NCBI GenBank assembly: GCA_963674625.2
Contig: CAXXXO010000003.1
Location: 372,001-436,000, forward strand
DNA from: JALHFZ01 sp963674625
GTDB taxonomy: Bacteria > Synergistota > Synergistia > Synergistales > Aminobacteriaceae
Direction: 5' to 3'
DNA length: 64,000 nucleotides
Positions 8,277 to 18,500 of the stretch are shown one piece after another (position 1 is the stretch's first letter; every line of letters starts with the position of its first letter). The translations under genes were made by a program, and so were the position numbers. Under the pieces are notes generated by a model. The model was given only the letters and a program-made list of their open reading frames with translations. It was not told where the DNA came from and searched no databases.

Positions 8277-9467
8277 ATGCACATATCAGCCCGGGCACAG
8301 AAGATGGAGCCTTCCGCGACCCTTGCGGTCACTGCCAAGGCAAAAAGCCTCAAGCGGGAGGGTAAACCCGTCATTTCCTTCGGCGCTGGGGAGCCTGATT
8401 TCGACTCTCCTCCCTCGGCGATCCGCTACGCAGAAGAGGCAATGAAAAAGGGGCAGACCCATTACACCCCAGGTACGGGTATCCCCGAACTCAGAGAGGA
8501 AGTATGCCGCTACTATAAGGAGCATTTCGGCCTCGAGTATGCCCCCGGGAACGTGGTGGTCGGCTCCGGCGCGAAGCCCCTTATCTATGAGGCCCTCGGC
8601 TGCCTTCTCGACCCCGGCGACGAGGTGCTCGTCTTCACTCCCGCCTGGGTGAGCTACGTAGAGCAGATCAGGCTCTTCGATGGTGTTCCCGTCCTTGTGG
8701 ACACGAGTGAAACCGACTTTGTCCCCCGTATAGCCGATGTGAGAAAGGCCGTCACACCCCGAACCCGGGCCATGATCATCAATACTCCCAACAACCCCAC
8801 TGGGGCCGTCTACGACGAGGAATGCCTCGGGGATCTGGGCCGTCTGGCTGTGGAAAAAAACATCGTCATCATCTACGACGAGATCTACGAGCGCCTCATC
8901 TACGGAGACGCTGTCCATCATCAGATTCTGAACCTCGTTCCTGAGGCGAAGGATCTGACCCTTATCGTCAACGGCGTCAGCAAGGCCTTCGCCATGACGG
9001 GATGGCGCATCGGGTATGCCCTCGGCCCCTCCTCGCTCATGGGGTATCTCGGAGACATGCAGGGGCACATCACCTCCAACGCCAGCTCAGTTGCCCAGTG
9101 GGCTTCCGTGGGGGCACTCCGGGAGGCCGAGGCGGACGTGGTGACCATGCAGAAAGCCTTCAGCGGCCGGAGGGACCTCGCCGTGAAGCTTCTTCGGGAG
9201 ATGCCCTTCATTTCCTTCACTGAGCCGACAGGGGCTTTCTACGTCTGGTTCAGCATCGAGGATGCCCTGGGCAGATCCTGGAAGGGGCAGCGCCTCGAAT
9301 CGGATACCGATTTCTGCAAAGTTCTCCTCGAGGCGAAATACCTTGCGGTCGTGCCGGGAAGCGCCTTCATGTCCCCGGGAAATGTCCGGATCTCCTATGC
9401 GAGTTCCGAGGAGGAAATCAGAGAAGGGCTCGGGAGACTGAAGGAATTTCTCGAAGAGCTGGAATAG
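8277..9467 (+). CDS. Pyridoxal-phosphate aminotransferase, aspartate aminotransferase (class I, AspB-type)
   Basis: This is a fold-type I PLP enzyme that transfers amino groups, probably aspartate or an aromatic amino acid to 2-oxoglutarate. Features in order are FGAGEPDFDSP near residue 35, NTPNNPTGAVY near 173, YDEIYE near 199, the Schiff-base lysine K236 in NGVSKAFAMTGWRIG, and the substrate carboxylate-binding Arg in NVRISYASS near 370. The 396 aa length is typical. A second ATG at 8272 is out of frame; ATG 8277 is 9 bases from GGAGG. It stands alone on the plus strand between hpf and a convergent dehydrogenase. Substrate specificity cannot be read from sequence. Confidence 0.92.
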   Translation: MHISARAQKMEPSATLAVTAKAKSLKREGKPVISFGAGEPDFDSPPSAIRYAEEAMKKGQTHYTPGTGIPELREEVCRYYKEHFGLEYAPGNVVVGSGAKPLIYEALGCLLDPGDEVLVFTPAWVSYVEQIRLFDGVPVLVDTSETDFVPRIADVRKAVTPRTRAMIINTPNNPTGAVYDEECLGDLGRLAVEKNIVIIYDEIYERLIYGDAVHHQILNLVPEAKDLTLIVNGVSKAFAMTGWRIGYALGPSSLMGYLGDMQGHITSNASSVAQWASVGALREAEADVVTMQKAFSGRRDLAVKLLREMPFISFTEPTGAFYVWFSIEDALGRSWKGQRLESDTDFCKVLLEAKYLAVVPGSAFMSPGNVRISYASSEEEIREGLGRLKEFLEELE

Positions 9468-9480
9468 GTTTCTCTTTGTA

Positions 9481-9513
9481 AGGAACCCCTCCGGATTCTC
9501 CGGAGGGGTTCCT
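9481..9513. terminator. Bidirectional terminator between convergent genes
   Basis: A perfect 14-bp stem (9481-9494 with 9500-9513) with a 5-base loop lies between the aminotransferase stop and the stop of the convergent dehydrogenase gene. The plus side is followed by GTTATTT. Confidence 0.85.
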
Positions 9514-9514
9514 G

Positions 9515-10495
9515 TTATTTCCGATATGCTTCCTTGTTTACGAGATCGGGGGGCCGGCTTCCTTCGAGGGCTGCAAGCAGGTTCTCCGCCGATTTTCTCG
9601 CCATTCCCTCCCGGGCCTTTATGGTGGCGCTTCCAAGGTGGGGAAGGGTCGTGACGTTGGGCAGGGTGAGGAGCGGGTCGTCCGTCGGAATGGGTTCCTT
9701 CTCGAAGACATCAAGGCCGGCTCCCCAGATCCATCCTTCCGAACAGGCACGGAAGAGGGCTCTCTGATCTACTACCGGCCCCCTCGATGTATTGATGAGG
9801 ACGGCGGTCTTTTTCATCTTCCGAAGCTGCGGCTCACCGATCAGTCCCCTCGTTTCATCATTCAGGGGGCAGTGAAGGGTGACGAAATCGCTTTTCCCGA
9901 GCATCTCGTCGAGGGAGACCCTCTGGGCGCGAAATTCCTTCTCCGCCTCAGGACGGGGAGAACGGTTCACATAGAGGATATCCATGGAAAACCCCTTCCC
10001 CCGCCGGGCGACCGCCTCTCCTATTTTTCCCATCCCCACGATACCGAGGGTCGCACCGGAGACGTCCCGGCCGAGGAGAAGATCGGGGTGCCAGGTCTTC
10101 CATTTCCCGGCCCGCAGAAAGGCACTCGCCTCCACGACCCGCCGGGCGGAGGCCAGAAGAAGGGTGAAGGCGACGTCCGCCGTAGCGTCCGTCAGGACAT
10201 CCGGTGTATTTGTCACAAGGATGCCCCTGCGGGTGGCCGCCGCCACGTCGATATTGTCGAACCCGACGGCGTAGTTGCTCACCACTTTCAGATGAGGGCA
10301 GGCGTTGAGCAGCTCTTCATCTACCCTGTCCGTAAGGGTCGTGAGAAGACCTTCGGCTGCAGCACCCTTTTCGAAAAGAACTGAACGGTCCACCGGGCGG
10401 CGTTCCTCCCAGACTTCGAAATCGACCCGTCCCTTCAGAAGATCGAGTCCCGCATCCTGAATCCGCCGGGTGACATAGGCTTTCGGCAGTGCCAT
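9515..10495 (-). CDS. D-2-hydroxyacid dehydrogenase, glyoxylate/hydroxypyruvate reductase type
   Basis: This is an NAD(P)-dependent D-isomer-specific 2-hydroxyacid dehydrogenase. It has SNYAVGFDNIDV (substrate domain), the Rossmann dinucleotide motif GIVGMGKIGEAVARR, the Arg of LINTSRGPVVD, the Glu of DVFEKEP, and the catalytic His in TLPHLGSAT. The longer frame from 10522 is discarded because ATG at 10495 has GGAGG seven bases upstream. This gives 326 aa, the usual size. The substrate is probably glyoxylate, hydroxypyruvate or a related 2-oxo acid. Confidence 0.9.
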   Translation of the reverse strand: MALPKAYVTRRIQDAGLDLLKGRVDFEVWEERRPVDRSVLFEKGAAAEGLLTTLTDRVDEELLNACPHLKVVSNYAVGFDNIDVAAATRRGILVTNTPDVLTDATADVAFTLLLASARRVVEASAFLRAGKWKTWHPDLLLGRDVSGATLGIVGMGKIGEAVARRGKGFSMDILYVNRSPRPEAEKEFRAQRVSLDEMLGKSDFVTLHCPLNDETRGLIGEPQLRKMKKTAVLINTSRGPVVDQRALFRACSEGWIWGAGLDVFEKEPIPTDDPLLTLPNVTTLPHLGSATIKAREGMARKSAENLLAALEGSRPPDLVNKEAYRK

Positions 10496-10507
10496 TCGTA
10501 CACCTCC

Positions 10508-10533
10508 TGAAAAAGGGAGCATTCTTCCCTTGT
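10508..10533 (-). terminator. Weak terminator after frr
   Basis: On the minus strand AAGGGA and TCCCTT can pair around a 7-base loop, followed by TTTC. It lies between frr and the dehydrogenase. The stem is short, so readthrough is plausible. Confidence 0.4.
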
Positions 10534-10538
10534 CTTTT

Positions 10539-11096
10539 TTATTCTTCGATGATTTCCTTTTCTTTCGCCTTCAGGATTTCGTCCACTTTCTTAATATATT
10601 CGTCGGTGATATCCTGTATTTCCTTCGTGTATTTCTTCAGGTCGTCCTCGCTGATCTCGGAGTTCTTCTCTTTTTTCTTGAGGACGTCGTTGCTGTCCCT
10701 GCGAAGATTCCGAAGGGCGATCCTGCTTTCCTCGGCGTATTTGCCCACCATTTTCGACAGTTCGAGCCGGCGCTCCCGGTTCAGCTCGGGAAGGTTGACC
10801 CGGATGATCTCTCCGTCGTTCTGGGGGGTCACCCCGAGAGAGGAGGCGAGAATGCCCTTCTCCACGACCTTCAGGGCATTGCGGTCGAAGGGGGTGATGG
10901 CGATCTGTCGTCCCTCGGGGACGGATATGGTGGCGATGGACTTGATGGGGGTCGGCACTCCGTAGTAATCCACCTTGATGTCGCTTACCAATCCCGGATG
11001 CGCCCGGCCCGTCCGGATGACAAGAAACTCGCCCTTCAGATGATCGATGACCTTGTCCATGCGCTCTCTGAGTTCTTTCAGCTCGTTCTTCGGCAT
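10539..11096 (-). CDS. frr: Ribosome recycling factor
   Basis: RRF splits post-termination ribosomes with EF-G. The 185 aa length and the sequence are typical: VIRTGRAHPGLV near residue 27, VDYYGVPTPIKSIATISVPEGR, ITPFD, and the long C-terminal helix with RRDSNDVLKK. The start codon overlaps the pyrH stop (TAATG). It is the last gene of the conserved rpsB-tsf-pyrH-frr translation cluster. Confidence 0.97.
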   Translation of the reverse strand: MPKNELKELRERMDKVIDHLKGEFLVIRTGRAHPGLVSDIKVDYYGVPTPIKSIATISVPEGRQIAITPFDRNALKVVEKGILASSLGVTPQNDGEIIRVNLPELNRERRLELSKMVGKYAEESRIALRNLRRDSNDVLKKKEKNSEISEDDLKKYTKEIQDITDEYIKKVDEILKAKEKEIIEE

Positions 11097-11821
11097 TATC
11101 TGAATTCCTCCTCCGTAGAGACTATGGTGCCTGTTTTCATGTCGTGAACCAGAAAATTTTTCATGGTGCCCTTCTTCAGGACATTCAGAACCACGATGGG
11201 AATGGTATTTTCCATGCAGAGAGAAAAAGCCGCCGCATCCATGATCTGAAACTGCCTGGAAAGAGCATCCATATAGGTGAGGCGGTGCAGGAGCACCGCA
11301 TCGGGAAACTTTTTCGGGTCCTCATTATATATACCATCTACCTTGGTCGCTTTCAACAGGCAGTCCATTTCCATCTCCGCAGCCCGCAGGGCTGCAGCCG
11401 TGTCGGTGGAAAAATAAGGCGACCCCGTGCCTGCAGCGAAGATGACCACCCTCCCCTTCTCCAGATGGCGAAGGGCCCGCCGCCGGATGTAGGGCTCGGC
11501 AACCTGGCGCATATCGATGGCCGTCTGCACCCTTGTGGGAACACCCAGTTTTTCGAGAACGTCCTGAAGACAGAGGGCGTTCATGACCGTGGCCATCATG
11601 CCCATGTAATCCCCCTGGGCCCTTTCGATTCCGAGCTTCTCCAGTTCCCGCCCCCGAAGCATATTTCCTCCGCCCACGACCATGGCCATGGTGACTCCTG
11701 CCTTGACTACCTCGACAATCTCTTCGCCGATTCTCCGGACGGCGTCAAAATCGAAGCCGAAACCGTTCGTTCCGGCAAGCACCTCTCCCGAGAGCTTCAG
11801 AAGGACTCTCTTGAACCGCAC
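11096..11821 (-). CDS. pyrH: UMP kinase
   Basis: PyrH is the bacterial amino-acid-kinase-fold UMP kinase that makes UDP for pyrimidine nucleotide synthesis. The N-terminus LLKLSGEVLAG, VVGGGNMLRGRE near residue 50, DYMGMMATVMNALCLQ near 72, AAGTGSPYFSTDTAAALRA near 134 and ATKVDGIYNEDPKKFPDA are all family signatures. The length is 241 aa. It lies between tsf and frr and is preceded by a terminator-like hairpin, so its expression may be partly uncoupled from rpsB-tsf. Confidence 0.97.
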   Translation of the reverse strand: MRFKRVLLKLSGEVLAGTNGFGFDFDAVRRIGEEIVEVVKAGVTMAMVVGGGNMLRGRELEKLGIERAQGDYMGMMATVMNALCLQDVLEKLGVPTRVQTAIDMRQVAEPYIRRRALRHLEKGRVVIFAAGTGSPYFSTDTAAALRAAEMEMDCLLKATKVDGIYNEDPKKFPDAVLLHRLTYMDALSRQFQIMDAAAFSLCMENTIPIVVLNVLKKGTMKNFLVHDMKTGTIVSTEEEFR

Positions 11822-11856
11822 GCTATCCCTTCCCTTCTCCAGGATCCTGATTTTGA

Positions 11857-11889
11857 TACAAAAAAGGCGAGGCCTTTCGCCCCGCCTTT
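11857..11889 (-). terminator. Hairpin with T-run between tsf and pyrH (attenuator-like)
   Basis: On the minus strand a 10-bp stem with one G-U pair (11880-11889 with 11863-11872) closes a 7-base loop and is followed by TTTTTTG. It has the form of an intrinsic terminator inside the rpsB-tsf-pyrH-frr cluster. Confidence 0.75.
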
Positions 11890-11901
11890 ATTTCGAAATA
11901 A

Positions 11902-12495
11902 TTATTCTCCTATGGAGAAGCGTGCGAACCTGCGAAGAACGATGTTTTCACCCAGCTTCGCGATGGCCTCGACGATGAGGTCGTTGATCTTTTTGTCGCC
12001 GTCCCGGATCCATGCCTGCTCGAGGAGGCAGTAGTTCTCATAGAATTTATTGATCTTGCCCTCGGCGATCTTGTCCACAAGCTTCTCGGGCTTCCCCTCT
12101 TCGAGGGCCTGCTGCCGGTAGATCTCCTTTTCCCTCTCGAGGGTATCGCTTGTCACTTCCTCCCGGCAGAGAAACTGGGGGGCAGCGGCGGCAATGTGCA
12201 TGCAGATCTCGTGGCCGAGGTTCTGGAACTCGTCCGTCTTGGCGACGAAGTCGGTCTCGCAGTTCAGCTCGATGAGGGCACCGAGTTTGCCGTTGGTGTG
12301 TATATAGGAAAAAACACGGCCGTCCGAGGCTGTTCTTGAAGCCTTTTTCGCGGCCTTGGCAAGTCCTTTTTCCCGGAGATAGTCGATTGCTTTTTCAATG
12401 TCCCCTGAGTTTTCCCTGAGGGCATTTTTGCAGTCCATCATTCCTGCCCCCGTTCTTTCCCGAAGTTCCTTTACGCTGGCTGCACTGATTTCCAT
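11902..12495 (-). CDS. tsf: Elongation factor Ts
   Basis: EF-Ts exchanges GDP on EF-Tu. The N-terminal UBA-like domain has [19 protein letters not shown], and the core begins with [13 protein letters not shown] near residue 80. It is the short form (198 aa) found in many bacteria, lacking the large second subdomain of E. coli EF-Ts. Upstream ATGs at 12534 and 12504 are less likely; ATG 12495 is about 9 bases from GGGAGG. It follows rpsB closely. Confidence 0.95.
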   Translation of the reverse strand: MEISAASVKELRERTGAGMMDCKNALRENSGDIEKAIDYLREKGLAKAAKKASRTASDGRVFSYIHTNGKLGALIELNCETDFVAKTDEFQNLGHEICMHIAAAAPQFLCREEVTSDTLEREKEIYRQQALEEGKPEKLVDKIAEGKINKFYENYCLLEQAWIRDGDKKINDLIVEAIAKLGENIVLRRFARFSIGE

Positions 12496-12520
12496 TATAT
12501 GCATTTCCTCCCTTGAGAAC

Positions 12521-13330
<810 letters not shown>

Positions 13331-13451
13331 AATAACCCCTCCTGAAAAATTGGTTTTCCCTCCACGGCCTTCACCTGATGACGGAATTGCGGCCACAAGA
13401 CCACAGCACCCCCGGCATCATCCGCCCGTGTGCGTAATGAGGACAGAGGAA

Positions 13452-13480
13452 AGTATATCACACGGGGCATTGACCATCAA
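13452..13480 (-). promoter_or_regulatory. Likely promoter of the rpsB operon
   Basis: On the minus strand TTGATG (13475-13480) and TATACT (13452-13457) are separated by 17 bases. The implied transcript has a leader of about 115 bases before the rpsB GTG, long enough for ribosomal-protein feedback structure, though I could not identify a known leader motif. Confidence 0.55.
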
Positions 13481-13497
13481 CAGAGAAAAGAAGTACC

Positions 13498-13542
13498 ATA
13501 TACCCCGTATTTTCGCCGGGAAAAAGAACATACTGGGGGTAT
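13498..13542 (+). promoter_or_regulatory. Pair of CsoR/RcnR-like operator sequences upstream of the repressor gene
   Basis: ATATACCCCGTAT (13498-13510) and ATACTGGGGGTAT (13530-13542) have the AT-flanked G/C tract seen in operators of the CsoR/RcnR/CstR family. The second ends four bases before the repressor start codon. This fits autoregulation and is inferred from motif shape and location. Confidence 0.5.
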
Positions 13543-13546
13543 CGCC

Positions 13547-13870
13547 ATGACAGGAAATTCTTTGGTTGAGAAACTGGAAGCCCTTCCGCCGGACAGAAAG
13601 GCCATGCTGAACCGGCTTCGGCGGGTAGAGGGGCAGCTTCGGGGAATTCAGCGGATGATCATCGAGGAAAAGCCCTGCTACGACATCCTCCTGCAGCTTT
13701 CGGCGGCTCGGTCGGCTATGGAGAAAGCCTGCATCGAGATTTTGAAGAATAATATCCACAATTGCCTCACGGAGGCCCGCTCGCCGGATTTCAAGAATCT
13801 GGAAAAACTTATTGAGGCCCTTATCGATCTTTCTCCGGCGAAAGAAGTGCCCGGGGAAGGAGAAAAATAA
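13547..13870 (+). CDS. Metal- or persulfide-sensing transcriptional repressor, CsoR/CstR family
   Basis: This is an all-helical tetrameric DNA-binding repressor. LNRLRRVEGQLRGIQRMI is the family hallmark (residues about 20-37), followed by CYDILLQLSAARSAMEKAC and NNIHNCLTEA. In copper sensors the ligands are Cys, His and Cys, with the His four residues before the second Cys. Here that position is Asn (NNIHNC), while both cysteines are kept. That pattern is closer to persulfide-sensing CstR than to copper-sensing CsoR. The start at 13547 was chosen because the family begins here; the longer frame from 13430 overlaps the operator and promoter DNA. No sulfur or copper gene lies next to it. Confidence 0.85.
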   Translation: MTGNSLVEKLEALPPDRKAMLNRLRRVEGQLRGIQRMIIEEKPCYDILLQLSAARSAMEKACIEILKNNIHNCLTEARSPDFKNLEKLIEALIDLSPAKEVPGEGEK

Positions 13871-13874
13871 GAAA

Positions 13875-14007
13875 ACACAGCTCCCTGCGGGAAACCCAGC
13901 GTCCCCGTGGCACCCGAAGAATTCCTCTTACTGCTGCTCCCTTCCGGGCCTGACAGGGTTCGGGGGTCTTCGCCGCACGGGACTGGGCTCCCCGCAGGAA
14001 GCTGTGT
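13875..14007 (-). ncRNA. ffs: Signal recognition particle RNA (small bacterial type)
   Basis: On the minus strand the conserved SRP apical domain is present (GTCAGGCCCGGAAGGGAGCA, with the GGAA tetraloop and the asymmetric loop bases that bind Ffh). The ends pair over a long stem: 14000-14007 with 13875-13882, then CCTGCGGG with CCCGCAGG. The 3' end runs into TTTTC, which can act as terminator. At about 133 nt it is a single-hairpin type without an Alu domain. A TATACT -10 box lies at 14023-14028. Confidence 0.93.
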
Positions 14008-14090
14008 TCGGCAACGGGAAAGAGTATATCACGAGGCCGTTTTTTGTTCCACTCCGCCGGAAGTGCCTCCTTCGAGGTTCGATAGATTTC

Positions 14091-15365
14091 TTACCGCGGT
14101 TTCGGGCCTTTTCCTCTCAGTTCCGCAGATCTTCCGTGCCCCGAGAGTCCCTCCATGGCCGCGAGGCGGGCACAGGCAGGAGCAAGAAAGGCCGCCCCTT
14201 CCGGTGAAATCTCCTGAAATGAACTTAACCTGAGGAAGGTGCTCACCGACACACCGCTTGAAAAACGGGCGGTCCGTCCCGTGGGAAGAATATGGTTCGG
14301 CCCTGAAAGATAATCGCCGAAAGCAACTGGGGACGAGCCCCCGAGGAAAAGGGAGCCGTAATTTTCAACCCGCTCCGCGCAGAAGGCATCGTCTTCCGTC
14401 ATGATCTGCAGATGCTCCGGGGCGATATCGTTCACCGCCGCCAGTCCCTCTTTCAGCGATTCGGCCAGGAGAATCCTTCCGTTGTTTCGCCAGCTTTCGA
14501 GGGCTGCTTTCCCCGTGGAAAGAAGTCCTCCCTGCCTCTCCACCTCCCGCTCCACTGCCTCGGCCAGGGAAGAACTTGTCGTAATCAGAACGGCCCAGGC
14601 ATCGGAATCGTGCTCGGACTGGGCCAGCAGGTCCGCGGCGACCCACCCGGGGTCGGCGGAGCCGTCGGCAATGATCACCGCCTCGCTCGGCCCGGCGAGC
14701 ATATCGATCCCGACGGAACCGCTCACCTGCCGCTTCGCCTCGGCAACATAACGGTTGCCGGGGCCCACGATAATGTCCACGGGATCGATGGTCTCCGTCC
14801 CCCAGGCGAAAGCCCCTACCGCCTGGGCGCCTCCCATGCAGTAGACTTCGTCCGCCCCGGCGATGTCCAGGGCCGCGAGAACCGCAGGGTGTATTCCCTC
14901 CCCTCCTTTTCGCCCCGGAGAGCAGGCGGCAATCCGCTTCACCCCGGCGACCCGCGCCGGTATGACCGACATGAGGGCGGAGGAAGGCAACGGATATCTG
15001 CCTGCGGGAACATAACATCCGCAGGATGAGATGGGTATCAGGCGATGGCCGAGAATCACTCCCGGAGAAATTTCATAGCGCAGATCCTTCATGCAGCTTC
15101 TCTGGGCCCGGGCGAAATTTTCGATTCGTTCGGCAGCGAAGACCAGAGCCTCCTCCGATTCCCGCTTAAGTTCAGTCCTGGCCTTTTTGAGATCTTTCTT
15201 CTCCACCCTAAGGGAGGCGGGGCGAAATCCCTCGAAGCGTTCCGTATACTCTTTTACCGCCTCATCACCCCGTGCCCTGACTTCCTTCAGAACATTCCGG
15301 ACAACCCCCTCCGCAGAAAGGGCCTTCTCTCCGGGGTCCTTTTCTCTTTCCTTGAATACGATCAT
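14091..15365 (-). CDS. hisD: Histidinol dehydrogenase (HisD family), isolated gene
   Basis: HisD oxidises L-histidinol to histidine with NAD and zinc. The sequence shows YVPAGRYPLPSSALM, IVGPGNRYVAEAKRQVSG, IDMLAGPSEAVIIAD, LLAQSEHDSDA (zinc Gln and His), IAPEHLQIM (catalytic Glu-His) and SGPNHILPTG. These are all the active-site segments, over 424 aa. The start was moved to ATG 15365, which has GGAGAGGAAGG upstream; the ATG at 15380 has none. No other his gene is in the window, so it could serve a non-histidine role, as HisD relatives acting on sulfopropanediol do. Confidence 0.87.
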   Translation of the reverse strand: MIVFKEREKDPGEKALSAEGVVRNVLKEVRARGDEAVKEYTERFEGFRPASLRVEKKDLKKARTELKRESEEALVFAAERIENFARAQRSCMKDLRYEISPGVILGHRLIPISSCGCYVPAGRYPLPSSALMSVIPARVAGVKRIAACSPGRKGGEGIHPAVLAALDIAGADEVYCMGGAQAVGAFAWGTETIDPVDIIVGPGNRYVAEAKRQVSGSVGIDMLAGPSEAVIIADGSADPGWVAADLLAQSEHDSDAWAVLITTSSSLAEAVEREVERQGGLLSTGKAALESWRNNGRILLAESLKEGLAAVNDIAPEHLQIMTEDDAFCAERVENYGSLFLGGSSPVAFGDYLSGPNHILPTGRTARFSSGVSVSTFLRLSSFQEISPEGAAFLAPACARLAAMEGLSGHGRSAELRGKGPKPR

Positions 15366-15497
15366 GCCCTTCCTCTCCATTTCAGAACACCCCTTCAGAA
15401 ATTCCTCTTTCCGAGGGGTTGAAAATGTCTGCGAAGTCCCTGTATTATCCGCAGTTCACCATGATAGCAGAAGATCAGGGCATTGCAACAGCACAAA

Positions 15498-15538
15498 AAA
15501 GACCCTTGTCCCCTGCCGGTGCGGGGGGCAAGATTGTT
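15498..15538 (-). terminator. Terminator downstream of the glucan synthase gene
   Basis: On the minus strand CTTGCCCC and GGGGACAAG pair imperfectly around a GC-rich loop, followed by TCTTTTTT. Confidence 0.6.
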
Positions 15539-15549
15539 TTCGTTCTCCT

Positions 15550-18500
15550 TTAATCGCCGATCTCCTGAAAACCCTTCGCACCCGGGGAAAGGCGCACCTG
15601 CACCCAGTGCTCCTGCCTGTCGTCAGCCAGAGGAATTCCTTCTTCCGGGAGTTCCCTGCCGTCCGCTTTTATTTCTATTTTCCTCTCCGTTCCGGCTGCC
15701 TGGAGCACCTCCACGTGATAGACCGTTTCGCCGTACCGGTAATCGAACTGGAATCCAGTCCATTCGGGAGGAACGCGCGGAGAGAGGAACAGCCTTTTTC
15801 CCCGCAGCTCAATGCCCAGGATGGATTCCATGAGGAGCCGGTACATCCATCCCGCCGATCCGGTGTACCACGTCCATCCCCCCCGTCCCGTATGGGGAGC
15901 TACGGCGTAGACATCCGCGGCCACCACGTAGGGCTCGGCCTTGTAAACGGAGACCTCCTCGGGAGTTCGGCCGTGGTTCACCGGGTTGATCAGGGAGAAG
16001 AGTTCCCATGCTCCTTCGCTGTCACCGAAGGCGGCAAAGGCCATGGCGGCCCAGATGGCGCCGTGGGTGTACTGGCCGCCGTTCTCCCGGACTCCGGGGA
16101 CATACCCCTTGATGTACCCGGGATTGAGGGCCGATTTGTCGAAGGGCGGATCGAGAAGCTGGATAAGACCGGCCTCCCGGCGCACGAGATGTTCCTTCAG
16201 TGACTCAAGGGCGGCGTGAGACCGCTGGCGATCCCCGGCTCCGGAAAGAACTGACCAGCTCTGGGCGATGGAGTCGATTTTGCATTCCTCGTTCGAAGCA
16301 GAACCCAGGGGGGTGCCGTCGTCAAAGTAGGCCCGGCGGTACCATTCGCCGTCCCATCCGTTTCTTTCGATATTCCGCCGGAGCTGGGCAGTCTCCTTGT
16401 GGCACCGGTCGGCAAAAAACGTATCGCCGCGCCCCTTTGCGATCTCCGCGAAGCGGGTGAGAACATCGTAGAGGAAGAAGGCCAGCCATATGCTCTCCCC
16501 CTTCCCTTTGATGCCCACGAGGTTCATTCCGTCGTTCCAGTCTCCCGACCCCATAAGGGGAAGCCCCCGCTCTCCGAAGCGCAGCCCGTGCTGGAGGGCC
16601 CTGACGCAGTGTTCATAGACCGTGGCCGTCTCTTCGGTGGGCACAGGCAGATCGTAGTAGGATTCCTCTTCTTCCAGAAGGGGACGGCCCCGGAGGAAAT
16701 GGGTCTTTTCATCGAGAACGGTCCAGTCGTCCGTCGCCGAAATATAGCGGGCCACGGCGTAGGGAAGCCAGAGGTAGTCGTCTGAGCATTTCGTGCGCAC
16801 CCCCTGTCCCAGGGGAGGATGCCACCAGTGCTGCACGTCACCTTCAGGAAACTGCCGGGAGGAACAGAGAATAAGATGATCCCTTACAATGGAGGGCCTG
16901 TTATGGACAAGGGCCATGACGTCCTGAAGCTGGTCCCGGAATCCGAAGGCACCTCCCGACTGGTAGAAGGCGGACCTCCCCCAGATGCGGCAGGAGAGGG
17001 TCTGGTACATCAGCCAGCTGTTGGCAAGGATGTCGAAGGCTTTGTCGGGAGTCCTCACGGAGAGGGCTCCGACGGTTTCCGTCCAGAATTTCCATACGGC
17101 GTCGAGGGCGCTCCGGGCAGCCATGGAGTCGGTGAAGCGGCTCAGCAGAGCCTCCGCTTCTTCCGGATCCTGCCCGGCTCCCAGGCGGAAGACGATTTCC
17201 TCCTCCTCCCGGGGAGCGAGGGGGAATACGATCTGAAGAGCGGCGCAGGGGTCGAGGCCCGCCCCAACCATTCCCGACAGGCCGGTGCGGTGCATGGCTG
17301 CAGGGGACTCCACGGAACCGTTCCTGCCGAGAAACTCCGTGCGGTCCCCTGTGGCGGTGCGGCTGATGCCATCGACATGGAAGAAGGCGGTACGGGAGCC
17401 GAAGGACCCGTTATAGGTATTGCGGCCCATGACTGCCCCGGTATTCCTTGAGATTTCCGTAAAGATATGGGGAGACCATTTCGCCCTGAGATCGCCGAGA
17501 ACCCATTCCACGTACCCGGTGGCTGACAGTTTCCGGGGTTTGTCAGTGAGATTCCTCACCTTGAGAACGAAGAATTTCACCGGGGCATCGATGGCGACGT
17601 ATATCCACAGTTCCGACCGGATTCCCATCTCAGTATGTTCAAAGACAGTATAGCCAAGTCCGTGTCGGGTGACGTAGGGGGTAGTTCCGGGGCACGGCAG
17701 GGGGGTCGGTGACCAGAAATCCCCCCGCTCCTCATCCCGCAGATAGAGCACTTCTCCCTTGGTATCGCTTACGGGGTCGTTCTCCCAGGGTGTGAGGCGA
17801 AGCTCGTGGGCATTTTCAATCCAGGTGGTCGCCATGCCGCTCTCCGAAAGGACTGTGCCGAACCGGGGGTTTGCCATGACATTGGCCCAGGGTGCGGGAG
17901 TCCTCTGACCTTGCGTGGTGGTGATTATATACTCCCTGCCGTCGGGGGTGAATCCGCCGAGTCCGTTGAAAAAAGACAGATCCTGCCGGGGACGGGGGAC
18001 AACCGCGGCCGGTTTGAAACGGGTTTTTTGGGACGGAACCAGGGAGGGAGTCGGAAGCTCCCTCATTTTTCGGGGCGTCAGCTGTTCTTCCAGTGTTCCC
18101 CGGCTGTCGGAAAGGATGACCCTCGCGACTGACTGGATAAGTATGCGGTCCTCCTCGCCGATCTGGTCTGCCGGGCGGACGAAAATGCCGCCCAGGGGAT
18201 CGGTGACATTCACCTTGATGCCGGGGCTGATGAGCCCGAGAATCTGGTCGTGCAGCACTTGCCGGTAGCCTCCGAAGTCTTCGTTCCAGATGACGAGATC
18301 CACGGCCATCCCCTTGAGCCGCCAGTAGGCATGGGCTGAAATAAGCTGCCGGACGAGATCAATGTTCGCCGAATCCTCGATCCGCAGAAGCACGATGGGA
18401 ATGTCTCCGGAGATGGCGTACCCCCAGAGACCGGACTGTCCTCGCGTATTTTTGAGGAGCATGGCCGATTCAGCTCTCAGGAAGGGATTTCCGTAGATGA

